Shown here: piece after piece, positions 6,343 to 6,536 of the stretch | How positions within the stretch are numbered: position 1 is the stretch's first letter | Layout of the letters: the number at the start of each line of letters is the position of its first letter | NCBI GenBank assembly: GCA_031267485.1 | Contig: JAIRYY010000174.1 | Coordinates: 1 to 6,536 of the forward strand | Reading direction: 5' to 3' | DNA length: 6,536 nt | DNA from: Tannerella sp. | Lineage (GTDB): Bacteria; Bacteroidota; Bacteroidia; Bacteroidales; Tannerellaceae | Position numbers and translations under genes: made by a program | Notes under the pieces: generated by a model | The model's database searches: none | The model's input: the letters and a program-made list of their open reading frames with translations, nothing else | What the model was told of the DNA's origin: nothing

Positions 6343-6416
6343 CGCTGGCGCGGACTTGCAGTCCGTGCCGTTCCCTTTTCGATAAAAACGGTACGGGCTG
6401 CAAGCCCGCGCCAGCG
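6343..6416. repeat. Long hairpin repeat with nested palindromes
   Basis: The left arm, 6343-6372, and right arm, 6387-6416, are 30 nt each and complementary except at three positions, with a 14-nt loop. Each arm also holds its own small palindrome: CGGACT-TGC-AGTCCG on the left and CGGGCT-GCA-AGCCCG on the right. It abuts the last 41-bp unit with no gap. No T-run follows, so it is unlikely to be a simple terminator. Translation yields peptides such as DLQSVP and GCKPAPA that look repeat-derived rather than genic. Confidence 0.9.
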
Positions 6417-6450
6417 ACACAAAACAATTCCCGGAGAAGCCCGCGCGCCA

Positions 6451-6536
6451 GATTGCTTCGTGCCTCGCAATGACGGAGGCAGGCGGAAGTTTTCATTCGG
6501 ATATGCCGCCGAATTTGAGTAGAATATCGAGTATTC
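6451..6536 (+). repeat. 86-bp direct repeat, copy B (half of the inverted-repeat element)
   Basis: The copy matches 5913-5998 at 73 of 86 positions without gaps and continues to the window edge. It carries TCGCAATGACGG at 6465-6476. Unlike copy A it has no complementary left arm upstream: the sequence before it is the long hairpin and a 34-nt stretch. It may extend past the window. Confidence 0.85.

Noticed and set aside
6343..6416. Rho-independent terminator
   Set aside because: The stem is strong but no T-run follows on either strand, and there is no upstream gene; it fits a repeat element better.
5722..6522. Several ORFs of about 76-223 codons on both strands in the repeat region
   Set aside because: They translate the palindromic and tandem repeats in different frames (RHCEERSNP-like and 41-residue-period peptides) and have no domain, start context or codon pattern of a real gene.

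Overview
The window looks like chromosomal DNA of a Bacteroidota member, most likely order Bacteroidales, with roughly balanced base composition. Three things suggest this. The protein families (DUF2851, a lipoprotein with SbsA-type Ig-like domains that opens ACANIGNPNGGPYDE, a DUF3108 protein, and an AAA-ATPase-like/PDDEXK_9 protein) are typical of that phylum. Three intergenic regions carry exact matches to the Bacteroidota -7 promoter element TAnnTTTG. Shine-Dalgarno sequences are weak or absent. The species cannot be named from the sequence.

Layout, left to right: (1) 1-525, the C-terminal part of a PD-(D/E)XK nuclease-domain protein whose N-terminus lies outside the window. (2) 591-1859, a full-length DUF2851 protein with its own promoter. 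(3) 1905-4208, a 767-residue secreted lipoprotein with Ig-like domains, a well-formed promoter, and an internal 90-nt coding tandem repeat. (4) 4348-5175, a secreted DUF3108 protein whose untranslated leader holds a fragment of a dispersed palindromic repeat. (5) 5179-5586 on the minus strand, a small hotdog-fold thioesterase that converges on the DUF3108 gene with only 3 nt between the stop codons. (6) 5587-6536, 950 bp with no credible gene, built almost wholly of several repeat classes.

The repeat region holds, in order: a 132-bp array of an A+T-rich heptamer touching the thioesterase start codon; a unique spacer; a ~116-bp imperfect inverted repeat ending in the CGTCATTGCGA sequence; a T-rich spacer; seven contiguous 41-bp units, each with a perfect or near-perfect palindromic core; a 74-bp long hairpin; and a second, half copy of the inverted-repeat element. 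The two element copies give an 86-bp direct repeat (about 85% identical) that brackets the 41-bp array. All six reading frames stay open through the array, which creates several false ORFs.

The three secreted or unknown genes each appear to have their own promoter, so they are neighbours on one strand rather than a demonstrated operon, and no shared pathway can be shown. The most unusual signal is in the repeat region: palindromes in the 41-bp units and in the arms of the long hairpin differ between copies by paired changes that preserve base pairing, which suggests that the fold rather than the primary sequence is being kept.
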